DNA from: Astragalus membranaceus
Lineage: Eukaryota; Streptophyta; Magnoliopsida; Fabales; Fabaceae
Length of the DNA stretch: 64,000 nt
Direction: 5' to 3'
NCBI GenBank assembly: GCA_039519185.1
Contig: CM076846.1
Span: forward strand, 112,552,566-112,616,565
In this document: positions 1-11,573 of the stretch, in pieces
Layout: each line of letters starts with the position of its first letter
Numbering within the stretch: the stretch's first letter is position 1
Program-made: the position numbers and the translations under genes
The notes under the pieces: model-generated
Databases searched by the model: none
The model's input: the letters and a program-made list of their open reading frames with translations, nothing else
Told to the model about the DNA's origin: nothing

Positions 1-669
1 CAAGAAACTCCTTCACAAACTAAGTCGACCCAAAATAAAGAAGCTGAGCAATACAAAAAAAGTATTCCTACGAGAGATGAAGATGTCTCCATGGAATATA
101 ATTTGGATGAAGAAGCTCTCAAGAAAGATGAGGAGACTCCTACTGAAGGGAGTCAAATCAAAATAGTAGCTCCTACTGAAGGGAGTCATATTGAAACAAA
201 AGATCCTATTAATGAGAGCGGTTGTGAGGAGAATGAGAAAGATCCATTGGTTCTGGATTTGGAGAAAGAGGAGAAAGCGCCCATTTTTGGGCAAATTGTT
301 TTAACCATTGGTGATGCTGTGATAGAGGTTCACAGGGGAAAGGTAACTTTGAGGAGTGGTAAAGAAGATGATGTTATTAAAGCTTTAAATTCCAATGAAA
401 TTTTCTCTTCTTTAACTTCTCCTTATTTTGATAATGTGGTTGAAACTAACATTTTTTGTGAATTAAAGATGCAGGACCTTTTGGAAAAAAATCTTATTTT
501 GCAGGATCCTAGCATAGTGGTGGATGGAGATAAAATAAAAATTTCACCATCCTTTGAAGTTCATCCACCACGAGGAAAAAGAAAGAACAATGTGAACCAC
601 ATGGTTAGAAAGTTAAGAAGGTGTACTGCGTTAGATGTTAAATTTTCTCTTGGAGAGCCACCTGATTAA
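1..669 (+). pseudogene. Athila-like element: degenerate gag-protease C-terminal fragment
   Basis: The frame is open from base 1, so the protein is cut by the window edge; the first Met is at 91 and the stop ends at 669. The N-terminal two fifths are acidic and Lys/Glu-rich with a short internal repeat (TEGSQ/TEGSH). Around residues 65-95 counted from that Met, the string FGQIVLTIGDAVIEVHRG followed by a TLRSGKED run aligns by eye with the end of a retropepsin domain, as in LGRTFLATGRDVIDVADG of the related element at 51612-52760. The catalytic D-x-G-A region is absent. The tail is basic (RGKRKNN). No reverse transcriptase or integrase follows; the 3' noncoding region starts at once. I read it as the end of a gag-pro protein of a non-autonomous Ty3/gypsy element, already degenerate, not a host gene. 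Confidence 0.6.
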
Positions 670-2291
670 GCACTAACTATCGTCAGGCTCACGACGTTAA
701 ACAAGCGCTTCGCAGGAGGCAACCTGTGTTTTATTTTCAGTTATTTTATTTTTAGTTATTTTCATTTTCTTTTTGTTTTGTTTTGTTTTTAGGAATAAGC
801 TCAGACTACAAGTTCTCTCAGGGAAGTCACTCTTACTCTCTCATTTATTTATTGTTGTGCCAATTTGATATTTAGCATTGAGGACCATGTTTTATGCTAG
901 TGTGGGGGAGGAGAGTTTAACTTTGCCAATTCATCTCTATTTATGCATATACCCACTAGATATGTTGATAGCATTTTTTCTGGCTAGTTTTGGATATAGA
1001 AACTGAAAAAAAATAGAGATTTTGCCTTTAGGGGATCCCATAATCAATTTACTTGACAAACTTGTGCTTAATTGTAACTGTGAGGATGTCCTTAGGAAGC
1101 TGATAATTAGCATTTGTCCCTGTTGAGTACTTTTTGTGAACTAGCTTCTATAGGTGAGATCTGAGCCTTCCCAAGGGGATTGCTATTCAATCATAAATTT
1201 ACCCCTTTTCTTTCTATGAGTGTGTTTTCCAATTTGCTACATTATAGAATTTGTCTTTTGACCATTTCAAGGCGAAAATTGATTTACATCATGTAAAAAG
1301 ATTTGGGGAATTTAGGTATCTTTCTGGCCTCAGAGTTGTTTGTTGAATTTATCCATTAGTTGCCCCCTTTGAGCCTATTTGTTATATTTTTTCTTTGGTA
1401 CCTAGATATAATTTTTTCTTTTTTTTATGGTAACCATTTGAAATTAAATGTGGAGCAACTATTGAAAATTACAATTTCGTCCTATATTTTTAGTTATCTA
1501 TATTGTTAGGACTGAAACTTTGTCCTATTCTTTAGTTATCTATCTTGTCAGGATAAAAAAAAAAAGAGTGATTCATGTACTTACCTTTTCCTCCAAAAAA
1601 AATATGAAAAAAAATAGGAAGAAAATTTGAAAAAAAAAAGGAAAGCAACAAGGAGGAAAATGCACATCAAAAGAATGAAAGAGCCAAAGGGAAAATCAAA
1701 AAAAAAAGAAATGAAAGGGCCTACTCAAGAAAAAAAAGGCAAATCAAAAAGAGTCTACTCAATAGAAAAAGAGTGAAGAAGGAAATGGAATTAATTTGGA
1801 GTTTGGGCAAAAATTGTAAAATAGATAGGAGCTCCATATTTGATTTCAAATGTTACTATTCATTTCTTGTTTTTAGCCCTTTGATTATCCCTTCTTTCTT
1901 ATATCCTACCCTGCATGAATTCACCCTGGCCCCATTACAACCCATAACACCCAATCTTTTGCATGCATGTGAACTATTTAGTGGAGATTTGGTCAAATTA
2001 CAAGCTTATGGTAATGTGCATTTTGTGGAAACTTGAGTGTATATTTCCCTAGTCCCTAAACACTTAGAGAGATTGTGAGCGAGTGCCTTTGTTCACAAAA
2101 ATGTGTTCTTTAGAGATATGAGCCTCTAATTGGGCAACCTTTTGACACCTCATTTATGCTATACTGTCTATTGTCTGTCATTGTGCTTTTAATTTTGGAT
2201 CCCTTATTTGGCTGTCTCTGTTACTTATTTGAAAAATTTATTGAGCCAGGAAATTTGCTTGAGGACAAGCAAAAGTTAAGTGTGGGGGAGT

Positions 2292-3557
2292 TGATAAACT
2301 CCAAATTAGTGCATTTTTTGAGATATTTTTGAGTCATTTTCAGAGCAATTATATATAATTATATAAATCATTGACGTAGTTTGCTCTTTATTTTGCAGAA
2401 AGAAATAAAAAATAAAAATTATATATATATAGACATACATGTGGGCTGCCAATAGAAAAAGAAAGGAGTGTAAAAACAAGAGATGATTTTAAAAGAAAAG
2501 AGGATCCAACCCAACTCAATTGTCAAAGCCCAATTGTTGGGCATTAGTTGCTTTGAAGGAATTGGAGAATAAAAAAAAGAGGGATTGCTAAATCCCTAGA
2601 CTGGGAATATAAAGAGGAGAAGAATTAACAAATGGAGGCGGACACCAGCCGCACAAGAAAAGTGCCGAACAATAATATAGAAAAAAACAACGTGAACAGT
2701 AGCAACGCAGAGGAGAGAGGGAAGAATTTGGTACCCGTTCTTGACACCGTGAGAGGGCTCTGAAGGAGAAAAAGGAGACTAAATTTTCAGGATCAGAAAT
2801 ATCTCTATTCCGGGTTATTTTTATCTCTATAATTTATGACTCCTAATTTTATTTTATTGTTCTCGAACACTATGGATAGCTAAATCCTCTTCTAGGGTCT
2901 TAGGTGGATCTTGCATGTTTAGAGACCTTTTTATGTTCTAATTTCTGGTTTGAATTCCTGTTTTTATTTTAATTAATATTGTCCTATTGTTTTTATCACA
3001 TGATTAGGATTAGCTACCCTTTGCATGTTTATAATCAATTAGTTGATCAGCGACCGTACTGCAATTAGTTGGTGGACCTATAGGATAATTGGGGCTATAA
3101 TTAGGGCATGACCAAACCATAATTTAGTCTTCCAATCATTCAACCTTTTTGCTCTTTATGCTTTTCCTGAATTTAAATTCTTGCATGACCAAACGAGGGT
3201 TAATTTAGAAAAACGAATGTTAATCGCGAATGACCAAACGGATTAATAGTTTTAGTAAAGGGATTGGTAATTAAGTAAAATAAGGGAATTCAGGTAGGAT
3301 TAGACATAGGGGGAATCGAAGCTTGCAAGTGAAACCGTGACCCTAGACCTCTCTCCATTTATTAAATCTAGTATTTTAATTCTAGTTATTTAGTTATTTC
3401 TATTTTGTTTCTATAATCATCAAACTATTGGTTCGTCTAAACAATAAATAATCTTGATTAGTTTGGTACTTGTTAATTAGTCCCCGTGGATACGATAATC
3501 TTTTATACTACTTCTGCGATAGAGTACACTTGCTCTAAGTGTGTTTTTAACGCAACA
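2292..3557 (+). repeat. 3' LTR of the Athila-like element
   Basis: It starts with TGATAAACTCC right after the polypurine tract and ends with CGCAACA. Its tail (CCCCGTGGATACGATAATC near 3482) is of the type that precedes the PBS in Athila-like elements. The length of about 1.27 kb matches the 1.29-kb LTR at 48740-50025, although the two sequences differ. The 3' end is fixed by the switch to copia coding sequence. Confidence 0.7.
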
Positions 3558-3562
3558 ACGAC

Positions 3563-4398
3563 ACGCAGGTGGGATGTTTCTTTCTCAGCGCCAATATGCC
3601 GAAGAAATTATTGAGCGAGCCGGCATGAGCTCTTGTAAGCCCTCCACAACACCGGTCGACACTAAGGCCAAACTCAGTGCATCTTCGGGTCCTCCGTACT
3701 CAGATCCCACCCATTATCGAAGTTTAGCAGGCGCTCTACAATATCTCACCTTCACGAGACCGGATATATCCTATGCTGTGCAACAGGTTTGTTTACATAT
3801 GCATGAGCCAAAAGAAGCACACATGCATGCTCTTAAAAGAATTGTGCGCTATATTCAAGGCACCCTTGACCATGGCTTACATCTTGACAAATCTTCCGTC
3901 TCAAGTCTTATTTCCTACACGGATGCTGACTGGGGTGGATGCCCCGACACTAGACGCTCCACCTCTGGATATTGTGTTTTCTTTGGAGACAATCTAATCT
4001 CCTGGTCCTCTAAGCGTCAACCAACTTTGTCTCGATCAAGTGCTGAAGCAGAATATAGAGGCGTAGCTAACGTGGTGTCCGAGTCTTGCTGGCTCCGGAA
4101 TCTTCTTTTCGAATTACACCACCCGATCGATAAAGCCACTTTAGTCTATTGTGACAATGTCAGCGCAATATATCTCTCAGGCAATCCTGTTCAACATCAG
4201 CGCACCAAACACATTGAGATGGATATTCACTTCGTTCACGAGAAAGTGGCTCGTGGACAAGTTCGAGTTCTTCATGTTCCATCCCGCTACCAAATTGCCG
4301 ACATCTTCACCAAAGGATTTCCGCGCATACTCTTTGAAGATTTTAGAGACAGTCTCAACGTACGGCAACCTCCCGCTTCGACTGCGGGGGTGTGTTAG
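3563..4398 (+). pseudogene. Ty1/copia reverse transcriptase - RNase H fragment
   Basis: This is the C-terminal quarter of a copia polyprotein. After the inserted LTR the frame reads RHAGGMFLSQRQYAEEIIERAG (end of reverse transcriptase), then SLAGALQYLTFTRPDISYAV. The RNase H domain shows YTDADWGG, TSGYCVFFGDNLISWSSKRQ, SSAEAEYRG, KHIEMDIHFVHEKV and QIADIFTKG. The TAG stop ends at 4398, overlapping the LTR start. RNase H degrades the RNA strand of the replication hybrid. Capsid, protease, integrase and most of the polymerase are missing, because the upstream Athila-like element interrupts the gene. The open part is undamaged, but it cannot act alone. Confidence 0.9.
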
Positions 4399-4570
4399 AC
4401 AACAAAATTACTCTCTAGAATATTCTCCATAATATTCTCCATAATATTCTCATTAATTAGTATAGCATTAATAGGCATTAATAGACATTATTGCACATTA
4501 TTGTATAGTTGACCATATGATGTATATATTGCACATATCAATGAGAATAAGTCACACATCATTTCTTACA
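4393..4570 (+). repeat. 3' LTR of the Ty1/copia element
   Basis: A purine-rich tract ending GCGGGGG is followed by TGTTAGACAACAAAA; the repeat closes at TTTCTTACA. At about 178 bp this is a very short LTR. It includes a local duplication (AATATTCTCCATAATATTC near 4421). The 5' LTR is outside the window, so the right end is a best guess. Confidence 0.6.
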
Positions 4571-5314
4571 GTAAAAAAAAATTACTAATTTAGTTTTCCA
4601 GTACTATTGAAAATGGAGTTTGTCCACTAGCTCTTTGAATGAGTTTCTTCATGTTTGTAATGTGCGCATTACTGCTGGATTGTGGTTGAAGAATGCTTGT
4701 ATTTAAATATGCTTTGAATAGGAGTATTTATACGACTTGTCTTTTGTACTCATTACAAGATTATTCCATGGGATCAGTATTTTAGAACAAGCCAAGCCAC
4801 GAGTAATAAAAAGTTACTCATTTTGGGACAATATTAGTCAAATTTCAGCACCAAGTAGTACTAAAGAAATAAGGATTTTGTTATTCATTAACAGCTTAGT
4901 TACATAAAAAAAATGACATTTGAAACTGCTCTACCAAATAATACAGTGAAAAGCAGAAGTTTAATCGGAGAGCAGTTCGCATAACATCTGATTGAGTCAT
5001 AGTGTGTGTTTGGACAGGCGGTGGTGTACCCACTTCCAGACTCCCAGCTAGAATCACAGCAATTTTTTCATGGTACTGTAGAAGCAACAAATTGGAGTTT
5101 CTTGATTTCGGTTGTGTACCCACTTCCAGCTAGAATCACAGCAATTTTTCACGGTACCAGCTAGAATCACAGCAATTTTTCACGGTACCGTAGAAGCAAC
5201 AAATTGGAGCTTCAAGATTTCCACGGTAAGCCGGGGTAGGGACTGGCGGGTGCATGCCCAAACATTCGCATAATCTTTTCTACTGGATTGTGAAATGACG
5301 CGTATTCTCAAAGT
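4571..5314. other. Non-genic stretch with a local duplication
   Basis: No coding sequence is recognised. From 5023 to 5215 the phrases GTGTACCCACTTCCAG, CAGCTAGAATCACAGCAATT and GTAGAAGCAACAAATTGGAG occur two or three times in direct orientation with small gaps. This indicates repeated local duplication. Confidence 0.6.
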
Positions 5315-5322
5315 CTCAAGAT

Positions 5323-6520
5323 CAAGGTTCTAAATAGCGGTCGCGGTTGCATTAAGGCTTTTGCGGTTTCGGCTGTTGCGGCTGTCGCGATACGTGTTGC
5401 GGCCGTCGCGGTGTGAATTGTTCACGTATTTCACAAATTATGCAAAACTTAATGGTATTATTATAGAATGATGTATAACAACTTATAACTAATATTTTCT
5501 CACTTATATAAGATATCAAAGATAATTAAAAGTGTTAAAATGGGTAAATTTTTTATAATGGTTAATATAAGTAATTTATTAATAATGTTATTCTTCCCCA
5601 TTTTCTCTTCTTCTCGTTCCTCTCCCACACACCCACAACCTAACATTATTCACTGAAAAACTTTTCCAAAACGAGATCTGTTACAGAAACAGAGGAGAGA
5701 ATGGTGGTGCTGCTGTAGGCGTAATGTAGTTGAAGCAACACGCAGTGCAATGGAGGCCAGTGGCGGATCTTGCCCCAAATATTAAGGGGAGTCGGTAACA
5801 ACTAACTAAAATATTATAAGTGAAATTTATAAGAACAAAATAAAATTTTACCAAATATTTATGAGAAGTGTGAAAAACTATTAAACAATAGGGAATAAAA
5901 TATTAAAAGATCTCCGTCAAAAAAAAAATATTAAAAGATTTTCAATTATAAAAAAGTTAAAAACATGTGGTGTCTTTTACCTTCTCTCCCATGGTCTCGA
6001 GAACCTTCCATTACATTCCTTTCATTTCACTTAAAAATTCCAACACTGTCATCTTTCATTTATCCTCCCTCATCTTCACCCACTCATCTCCAGTGCATTC
6101 CCTTTCTTATTTCTACAACTACTACAAACAAAGACACGCAAAATTGAAAACACAGACTAATGTTGCAAAACTGAGGATGGAAACTTAACAAAAATTGCTT
6201 CAAAGATCAGATATTCAAGCTGCTTCTGCTTTCTCATCTTCAAGCAGTTTGTAGATTCCCTGTTTTACGGCATCCTCTTCCACTTTCTCTCATATTTATG
6301 CATTTCAATTAGGCAGAAGGTCCGTCGCGGCCATAACGGTGTTAAAACGCGGCCGTCGCGGCCGTAAGGGCGTTACGTTGCGGTCGTACCGGCGTTACGT
6401 CGCATTTTTTCACGTGATTTTGGTTCACCCCGTGATATTGGTGCATAACGGAAACGGCCGCCGCCGATACCGTTTTGTCGCGGCCGTTTTCACTGTCGCG
6501 GAACGTTTTTTAAAACCTTG
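5323..6520. mobile_element. Non-autonomous hAT element, CG-rich ends
   Basis: Terminal inverted repeats are CAAGGTTCTAAA (5323) and, on the other strand, CAAGGTTTTAAA (6520). The flanking 8-bp TSD CTCAAGAT is perfect (5315-5322 and 6521-6528), as in the hAT superfamily. Subterminal parts are dense in GTCGCGGCCG-like motifs (5338-5415 and 6324-6500), probable transposase-binding repeats. No transposase is visible. The middle is AT-rich with a TGGCGGATC motif near 5761 that resembles the end of another small element. Confidence 0.85.
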
Positions 6521-6528
6521 CTCAAGAT

Positions 6529-6808
6529 GTTGAGTTGAGCCTGATACAAAATAAAAGCATTGAGAAGTATCCATTGCCAAACTGGTTGTCTGATTACTAA
6601 ATTATATAGGGATATAATTTAGTACATTTCCACATGTACAAAAGCTGAATTTGACAACAAAAACTGATTTGAAGAGTGAACTTTTCCCCCCATTATTTTC
6701 ACATTTCGTAGTATTCCCAGAATTTAACGAATAGATTATGGGTCTGTGTAATTGATTATGAACCTTCCAGTTCATATAAAAATGACTATTCTCATAATAA
6801 CTCTCCCA
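6529..6808. other. 3' flank of the PPR gene
   Basis: AT-rich noncoding DNA between the hAT element and the PPR stop codon. On the minus strand this would be the 3' untranslated region and terminator. No clear polyadenylation signal stands out. Confidence 0.4.
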
Positions 6809-8623
6809 TCATTCAGGTTCCTTAGCAACATCCCTGAGATTTGGAACATATCCATATGATTTCAACAAAGTTGTCAATCCGTTCAATACCCTATATATAC
6901 TCTCTGTCTCATGATGTCTCTCATCCAAGGAATAAAACTCCACCACACTATCATTACACTCAATAACACTACATCCTGGCACTTTCCTAAACCCAGTGTC
7001 TCTCATTGCAGTTTTCAACCGAGCAACATCTTCCCGTCTTCCCAAATCCTTATATATGTTCGAAAGCACAACGAAGTTTGCAGGGTTATTCGGTTCAAGT
7101 TCGACGAGCCTCTGAAGAGCCAATTCTGCTATCTCAACATTCTTGTAGATCCTACATGCACCAAGTAAAGCTCCCCAAATAACCTTATCCGGTTCTATCG
7201 GCATCCCCCTTAGAAAACTCAAAGCCTGGTCTAAAAGACCAGCTCTTCCTAGCAAATCAACCATACACCCATAATGTTCAATTTGAGGAACAATTGAGTA
7301 ATGATCAACCATTGAATGAAAATGCAAAAAGCCATCTTTAACCAATCCCATATGTGTACAAGCAGATAATATCCCAACAAAAGTTATCCCATCTGGTTGT
7401 TCTCCTTCACTCTTCATTCTATCAAATAAACTCAATGCATCAGCTGCATGCCCATGTACTGCTAAGCCATTAATTATAGTGTTCCAACTAATTATATCTT
7501 TTCTATCCAAACAATTAAACACCTCAACTGCATTTTCAATAACTCCACATTTTGCATACATGTCTATCAAAGCATTTCCAACAAACAAATTCCCCTTATA
7601 CCCAATACTATCTGCATAAACATGCACCCATTTACCCATATCAAGTGCCCCCAATCTCGAACACGCCGATAGCACCCCAACAAGAGTGAAATCGTTAGGA
7701 ACCACATGACCCTCAACCAACATTCGTTTAAATGACTCCAAAGCATTAGCAAAAAGACCATTCTTAACATAACCACCAATTAGTCCATTCCAAGAATAAA
7801 CATTCCTTTCAGGCATTTCATCAAACACTTTCTCAAACGAGCCAACATCCCCGTTACTGGCATAGCCAATCAACATAGCATTCCACGACATCACGTCGCG
7901 ATTTGGCATCTTATCGAAAAGCTCTCTCGCTGCAGCCATATTATTCTGTTCAATGTAACCAGAAACCATTGTGCTCCAGATTACAACATCACGCTCAGGC
8001 GCTAGATCAAAAAGACGCCGAGCGGAAGCCACGTGACCACATGAAATATAAGCTTTAATTATAGCAGTCCAAATAACAACATTTCTCTCAAGCATTTCAC
8101 CAAACAATTTATAAGCATTCTCAATAGAACCCCTTATTGAGTACATATCAATCAACGAAGTTGCCACAAACGGATTAGACTTAAAACCGCGTTTGAAAGC
8201 ACAACAATGAACTTCTTCACTTTCTCTTACAGCGTTCACCTTCGCGCACGATTTTATAATCATCGGGAAGGTGAAGCAATTCGGCACCACTGAAGCGCGG
8301 TGAAGTTGGGAGAACAAAACGACGACGTCGCGGTGGTGTTCATTTTGGGAGTAGCCTCGGAACATGGTGTTCCACGTGGCGGTGTTTGGTTGGGGCATTT
8401 TATCGAACAGCTTTCGGGCGTGGAGCATTTCACCGAGGCGCGCGCATGTTGTGATGAAACTTGGCGCGACGAAATCGTTGTGCTCGAGTCCATGGGTTAC
8501 TATTTGGGCTTGAATCTGGTGGAGGTGTTCGTAGGTTTTACATGATCGTAAGAGGGAAATGAATCTTTCTTCCACGACTCTTTGTAATGGCTTCGCTAAA
8601 GGCTCTACCTTATCTGGGAGCAT
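6809..8623 (-). CDS. PLS-type pentatricopeptide repeat protein, E subclass
   Basis: A 604-residue intronless frame with ATG at 8623 and TGA at 6809-6811. PPR proteins bind organelle transcripts one base per repeat, and the PLS class mostly specifies C-to-U editing sites. Repeats run from about residue 50 to 500, with signatures such as ARKLFDKMPQPNTATWNTM, NPFVATSLIDMYSIRGSIEN, RDVMSWNAMLIGYASNGDVG, NLFVGNALIDMYAKCGVIEN and DGITFVGILSACTHMG. The C terminus (GALLGACRIYKNVEIAELAL through LLKSYGYVPN) is an E/E+ type extension. No DYW deaminase domain follows, so any editing activity would need a partner in trans. The N terminus is not an obvious transit peptide. Length and lack of introns are normal for the family. 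No frameshift is present and codons look intact, so it is probably functional. The target RNA cannot be predicted. Confidence 0.95.
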   Translation of the reverse strand: MLPDKVEPLAKPLQRVVEERFISLLRSCKTYEHLHQIQAQIVTHGLEHNDFVAPSFITTCARLGEMLHARKLFDKMPQPNTATWNTMFRGYSQNEHHRDVVVLFSQLHRASVVPNCFTFPMIIKSCAKVNAVRESEEVHCCAFKRGFKSNPFVATSLIDMYSIRGSIENAYKLFGEMLERNVVIWTAIIKAYISCGHVASARRLFDLAPERDVVIWSTMVSGYIEQNNMAAARELFDKMPNRDVMSWNAMLIGYASNGDVGSFEKVFDEMPERNVYSWNGLIGGYVKNGLFANALESFKRMLVEGHVVPNDFTLVGVLSACSRLGALDMGKWVHVYADSIGYKGNLFVGNALIDMYAKCGVIENAVEVFNCLDRKDIISWNTIINGLAVHGHAADALSLFDRMKSEGEQPDGITFVGILSACTHMGLVKDGFLHFHSMVDHYSIVPQIEHYGCMVDLLGRAGLLDQALSFLRGMPIEPDKVIWGALLGACRIYKNVEIAELALQRLVELEPNNPANFVVLSNIYKDLGRREDVARLKTAMRDTGFRKVPGCSVIECNDSVVEFYSLDERHHETESIYRVLNGLTTLLKSYGYVPNLRDVAKEPE

Positions 8624-9179
8624 TATTGGCCGTATATTTAACTTAAAGACAGATCAATGGTATGCATAATGTATAGTATTACCTGGAACTTGGAGAACAG
8701 GTAATGGCTACTCAAGGGACTATCTTAAAGAGGATGCAAGAGAGCACGAGTATGAGCGACTTTCCTCTTCAGTCGGTTCTTCACCGCCATTAACGCCGAT
8801 TACTTCTTTGATTGGGCTGGCCCGATCGGGTTCAACTTGACCCGGTTATCAACTTTCTTTATTCTCCACTCCCAATGAAAGTATGAATATCTGTGAGAAT
8901 TTGTATCTTCCATGTTAGAACTTCTTTTCCCAAGGTATGAACGAGGAAGCAAAGTTCACTTTGAGTTCCGAAGCTCCTGCTGATTAATTATAGAGTAAAT
9001 GCCAATGTCCCTGACAATTTCTAAATAGGATAAATTGGTTTGGGATTGGGACAAATAAGTCCGTGACATTTTCAAAACGGGGACAAATAGCGTACTAGGT
9101 TCTTTAGTTTAATCTTCTTTAGAATTAGAATTACACTTTAATCACTTTCTAGATTCTTTAGTTTAATCTTATTTAGAAT
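8624..9179 (-). promoter_or_regulatory. Upstream region of the PPR gene
   Basis: Noncoding DNA upstream of the minus-strand start codon. It would hold the promoter and 5' leader. No convincing TATA box is seen, which is common for PPR genes. The far part (about 8990-9180) looks like decayed transposon terminal sequence. Confidence 0.35.
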
Positions 9180-10690
9180 TAAATTTAGGCTTAAATATCA
9201 TTTATCCCTGTAAATATCACCATAATCCATTTATTCCTCCAAAACAAAAAGTTTTAAAACACATTTTACAAATATTATGTGTTTATAGTTACCCCTCGTG
9301 TTAATTTTTCTGTTAAAAAAATGAAGTGGCAAACTGAGATGACGTCAGCACTGACGTCACTGTCACGTGTCACCATATTATTGGACATTTGTACCACGTG
9401 GCACTGACACGCCATGTCAGCATCCTATTTCATCATGGCCACGTGACTCTGACATGTGCCACATCGGCAACCAATAGATAGCTGCCACGTGGCACTCACT
9501 TGGCAATGGGGCGCAATAGTGTTACTTAAAAAAAATAGAAATTTTGGTGGCTCATGGGTATTGACCAGAAGACCACTTTGTCATACCCAGACCCTATTAC
9601 CATTAGACCACATCAATTCTTGAGATTATTAAGACAACTAATTGTATATATTACATAAAAGACTTCAATGAAAACCACCTACATATAACTTCATGTTCTC
9701 CGATGCCATTGAAACCAAACGCAGCAACATAAAATCCACGAAACTCAAACCGTTCGTTCAATCCCAAATCTTCATATCACATTTGTTTCTAGGTTTCAAT
9801 CCCAAATCGATTTTAATCCCAAATCTACAAAAACGAAATCGATTTGGAAATCAATAAAGGAAAATGAGACCAGTGCCAATATCAGATCTGCAATCAATTT
9901 TGTTACATAGTTCCTATCATCATCATCTTCAATGAAATCCAGATCTGAAAAACGAATTTTGTTCTTATTTCGTTCTGCAAAACCATTATTTCGTTCTTGT
10001 TTAATTTTGATTAAAAAAAATCTGATCTGGATTCCTTCGTCTTCTTCAATGGACCCAAAGCCATAGAAACAGTTCATCATCTTCTTCAATCAATCTGTTT
10101 ACTCTTAGCACAAATTGAACCAGAAATAAATTGATACAAATTGAAACAGAAAAAGAAACGAGATCTGAAAATTGCACCAGAAAAATCGCACCTGAAAAAT
10201 CGAATACGAAAATCGTTCCTGGGTTCTTTTTCCAGATCTGATTGAACTACGAAGATGGACGAAGAAGATGAACTGGTTTTTTATGTAATATATATTTGTA
10301 GTTGTGTAAAAAAACAGAAATCATGTTGTGGCCTAGTGGTAATTGGACTCCCAACCACCACCAAATCACAAGTTCATCCCTTGCAAAACATAATTTTTTT
10401 TAGTAACAAATGTGCCTCCACTTAACCAAGTGAGTACCACGTGGCAGCCATATATTGGTTGCTGATGTGGCACAGGCCAGGGCCACGTGTCCATGATGAC
10501 ATAGGATGCTGACATGGCGTGTCAGTGCCACGTGGCACAAATGTCCAATAATATGGAGACATGTAGCAGTGACGTCAGTGCTGACGTCATTTCAGTTTGT
10601 CATGTCATTTTTTTAACAGAAAAAATTTAAAACTTGTTTTTTTGGCTAGGGTAGCTGGATTACGGTGATATTTGCTAAATTTAATCACCG
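9180..10690. mobile_element. Mutator-like element with long terminal inverted repeats
   Basis: Two arms of 300 bp or more face each other: about 9190-9540 and about 10390-10680. Shared runs in inverse order include TGACGTCAGCACTGACGTCA (9351) against TGACGTCAGTGCTGACGTCA (10569), GGCACTGACACGCCATGTCAGC (9400) against its complement near 10510, and CCACGTGGCACT near 9484. The ends carry AAATATCACCATAATCC against its near-complement. Long inverted repeats are typical of Mutator-like elements. The TSD is not resolved and there is no transposase frame. The interior (9540-10390) is noncoding and AT-rich. Confidence 0.7.
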
Positions 10691-10849
10691 TAAATTATTG
10701 AACGAAAAGGTGATTGAACTTGTCATAATGAATTATTAAACGACAATGAAATTCATGATATTAATAGTGTAAAATTTGGAGGATTGAGGGTGTGGCATAC
10801 AGACTTAAAAAGTAATTAATAGTGTAAAATTCATCGCCCTCTTAATAGT

Positions 10850-11573
10850 CGGGTTTAATTACAGTTTTGGTCCCCTATTATTACTAACTCACGATTTTGG
10901 TACTCAACCTTTTTTTTCACAGATTTAGTCCCCCTATTTTCCCAATTTGTAAAATCATAGTCCCCATTTAATTTGGTCAAAATTGACGCTGAGTTGTCAG
11001 ACACTTATCATACGCAGCGTGACACACAGACATGCCAAGGTGGATTTTAAATTAAAAATTCTTATTTTTATTTTAACAAATGTTTTTACTCTATTTATTT
11101 AATAAAATTAGAAAGAAAAAAACATCTTTTTGAACCTAAACGAAGGAAACATTTCACGATATCTCTCACAACAACCTCCCAAAATCCCAACAACAACATC
11201 AGAGACAAACAAAAATCTACAGAAGAAGAGAAATGGGGGAGAATTCCTAAACATAGAAGAGGGAGAGACCACCACTACTTCATCCACCATGGCCACCACC
11301 GCCCTCTCACACTCTCTCCACCACGAATAATAATTAATAAACAATTGTTAAAATAAAAATAAGAACTTTGAATTTAAATTCCAACGTGGCATGTTTGCGT
11401 GTTACGCCACATAGAATAAGTGACAGACAACTCAACAACAGGTTTGACCAAACAAATGGCGGGTTTTATTTTACAAATTGGTAAAATAGGGGGACCAAAT
11501 TCGTAAAAAAAAAAGTTGGGAGATTAAAATCGTGAGTTAGTGAAAATAGGGGGACCAAAACTGTAATTAAGCC
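10850..11573. mobile_element. Mutator-like MITE
   Basis: Inverted arms start GGGTTTAATTACAGTTTTGG (10851) and, on the other strand from 11573, GGCTTAATTACAGTTTTGG. The arms continue for about 240 bp with shared runs such as CAATTTGTAAAAT and CTAACTCACGATTTT. A 9-bp flanking match with one mismatch (CTTAATAGT at 10841, CCTAATAGT at 11572) fits a Mutator-type TSD. The centre is AT-rich with no gene. Confidence 0.7.

Larger units (their letters stand above)
1..3557 (+). mobile_element. Non-autonomous Athila-like Ty3/gypsy element, 3' part
   Basis: The coding fragment is followed by the block ACAAGCGCTTCGCAGGAGGC (704-723), which recurs after the protease stop in the element at 48740, by long AT-rich spacer, and by a polypurine tract GTGTGGGGGAG (2280-2290). 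The 3' LTR follows directly. The element ends inside a Ty1/copia reverse transcriptase gene, so it inserted into an older copia element. The bases after the LTR (ACGAC, 3558-3562) are the expected TSD, but the left copy is outside the window. Bases 670-2279 hold no gene: they are A- and T-rich runs with a second GTGTGGGGGAGG at about 900. Confidence 0.7.

Noticed and set aside
6911..8545. Additional frames overlapping the PPR gene (6911-7168, 7567-7779, 8260-8493, 8300-8545)
   Set aside because: They are opposite-strand or shifted-frame shadows of the PPR coding sequence without own homology.
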